Assembly (NCBI GenBank): GCA_029263275.1
Contig: JAJCXU010000656.1
Span: 1 to 6,270 of the forward strand
DNA: 6,270 nucleotides
Source: Ilumatobacter sp.
GTDB lineage: Bacteria; Actinomycetota; Acidimicrobiia; Acidimicrobiales; Ilumatobacteraceae
Direction: 5' to 3'
Shown here: piece by piece, positions 5,798 to 6,270 of the stretch
How the letters are laid out: every line of letters begins with the position of its first letter
Position numbering within the stretch: position 1 is the first letter of the stretch
The notes under the pieces: generated by a model
Told to the model about the DNA's origin: nothing
Database searches by the model: none
The model's input: the letters and a program-made list of their open reading frames with translations, nothing else
Translations under genes and position numbers: made by a program

Positions 5798-5813
5798 GGC
5801 GTCCCGAAACGCC
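5798..5813 (-). terminator. Small hairpin downstream of the kinase gene, weak terminator candidate
   Basis: On the - strand GGCGT pairs with ACGCC around TTCGGG, starting 43 nt after the TAG of the kinase gene. The stem is only 5 bp and no T-run follows, so termination is a guess from position. Confidence 0.25.
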
Positions 5814-5834
5814 GGGTCGTTGGCACCCATAGGG

Positions 5835-5856
5835 CAAACGTTCCTTGACACGGCAC
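5835..5856 (-). repeat. 22-bp repeat, right copy (inverted partner at 3943-3964)
   Basis: Reading the - strand from 5856 gives GTGCCGTGTCAAGGAACGTT and two further bases, matching the left copy at 19 of 22 positions. It overlaps the kinase stop codon by one base. The two copies enclose 1,914 bp holding the beta-trefoil gene, the Kelch remnant and the IS110 remnant. Confidence 0.5.
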
Positions 5857-6270
5857 TAGATCGCTCGGACCTCGGCGAGCCTGCGAACCGCGTACTCGTC
5901 GTCCCAACAAACAGCGGCCTCCCACGCGGCCGATGCTTGCGCTGCGACGTCGTGCACACCGCCGTCGAGACCGGCGGCATTGTTGGGCAACACCAGATCG
6001 AGGTCAGGGACGTCGACGTGAGCTTCGTCCCAGTCGATCAACCCGACCCGGTCGGCGGTCATGCGGATGTTGCCGAGATTGTTCGAGTCGCCGTGGACGA
6101 CGCAGGTGTCGCGTCCGGCGAGGCGCGCCCACGCTGCCCGGCATCGAGCGACGCCTTCAGCAGGCATGTCGCGAAGGTCGACCTTCGTCCCGGTCTCGGC
6201 GTGCAGCAAGTCGGTCGACGATCGCCACCCCGGACGTTGCGGCCAATCCTGCGTCAATCCATGCAGCTCG
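5856..6270 (-). CDS. Aminoglycoside phosphotransferase (APH)-family kinase, 3' part
   Basis: The frame is open to the right edge of the window, so this is the C-terminal ~137 residues; the start is outside. The sequence has the APH/choline-kinase-like catalytic core: CVVHGDSNNLGNI, carrying the catalytic Asp of the Brenner loop (codon at 6087-6089), then VGLIDWDEAHVDVPDLDL, carrying the metal-binding Asp of the DFG-equivalent IDWD (codon at 6033-6035). After this comes AAWEAAVCWDDEYAVRRLAEVRA, the helical end usual for this group. These enzymes transfer the gamma-phosphate of ATP to a small-molecule hydroxyl. The substrate cannot be read from this part; most environmental members are not proven resistance enzymes. 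One oddity is that the spacing from the catalytic Asp to the Asn of the loop is six, where HxDxxxxN gives five, as if one Asn had been inserted. The TTG at 6257 is an internal codon, not the start. Confidence 0.88.
   Translation of the reverse strand, partial: ELHGLTQDWPQRPGWRSSTDLLHAETGTKVDLRDMPAEGVARCRAAWARLAGRDTCVVHGDSNNLGNIRMTADRVGLIDWDEAHVDVPDLDLVLPNNAAGLDGGVHDVAAQASAAWEAAVCWDDEYAVRRLAEVRAI

Larger units (their letters stand above)
5487..5855 (-). other. Non-coding region between kinase gene and IS110 transposase start
   Basis: This 369-bp gap has no convincing gene. The part next to the transposase is the IS110 left end. The part next to the kinase (about 5745-5855) carries the 22-bp repeat copy and two simple hairpins: GGCGT/ACGCC around a 6-nt loop (5798-5813) and CCGCG/CGCGG around a 9-nt loop (5746-5764). 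Several open frames cross the region, the longest 165 codons. They overlap the kinase gene and IS110 sequence and have no protein-like features. Confidence 0.6.

Noticed and set aside
5012..5848. 278-codon + strand frame antisense to the Kelch and IS110 remnants
   Set aside because: Arg/Pro/Ser-rich translation typical of an antisense shadow. It crosses two unrelated remnants, so it cannot be an evolved gene.
5483..5980. 165-codon - strand frame across the IS110 left end
   Set aside because: It overlaps the end of the kinase gene in another frame and the structured IS110 left end. It looks like a frame left open by GC-rich DNA.

Overview
The window looks like chromosomal DNA from a high-GC actinobacterium. 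A member of Acidimicrobiia (Ilumatobacter-like) is a reasonable guess, based on the GC-rich third codon positions, the strong Shine-Dalgarno sequences, the short lipoprotein with a Pro/Thr/Ala linker ending in TTTT, and the ECF sigma factor coupled to a membrane protein. No gene in the window fixes the taxonomy.

Left part (1-3925, all + strand). A 5'-truncated gene of unknown function (to 937) is followed by a small lipoprotein with a seven-unit Ala-Thr-x-Pro-Pro linker (1027-1680). Next is a two-gene operon: a SigE-type ECF sigma factor (1791-2273) whose stop overlaps the GTG start of a 551-residue single-pass membrane protein (2270-3925). That protein has a short cytoplasmic N-terminus and a large extracytoplasmic, probably beta-propeller, part. 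By position it is the candidate anti-sigma factor or sensor, but it has no zinc anti-sigma motif.

Middle part (3926-5855). This is a gene-poor, patchwork stretch read from the - strand. It holds a 443-bp convergent intergenic region with a good stem-loop (4166-4194), an intact gene for a 161-residue ricin-type beta-trefoil-like protein without a signal peptide (4369-4854), and the 3' remnant of a Kelch-repeat gene (4952 to about 5410). The Kelch remnant is joined out of frame to the first codons of an IS110-family transposase (start at 5486). Upstream of that transposase start lies the IS110 left-end non-coding region. On the - strand it can fold into an 8-bp stem, an 18 x 18 nt internal loop and a capping hairpin (5585-5656). 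This is the position and general architecture expected of an IS110 bridge RNA, here left as an orphan because the transposase body and right end are gone.

Right part (5856-6270, - strand). This is the C-terminal portion of an aminoglycoside-phosphotransferase-family kinase that runs off the window. A 22-bp imperfect repeat (19/22 identical) lies just after the stop of the membrane-protein gene (3943) and, inverted, at the stop of the kinase gene (5856). It brackets the whole patchwork segment and has the same orientation relative to each upstream gene.

The observations most worth following are the orphan bridge-RNA-like left end with its IS110/Kelch fusion, the bracketing 22-bp repeats, and the sigma factor/propeller pair.
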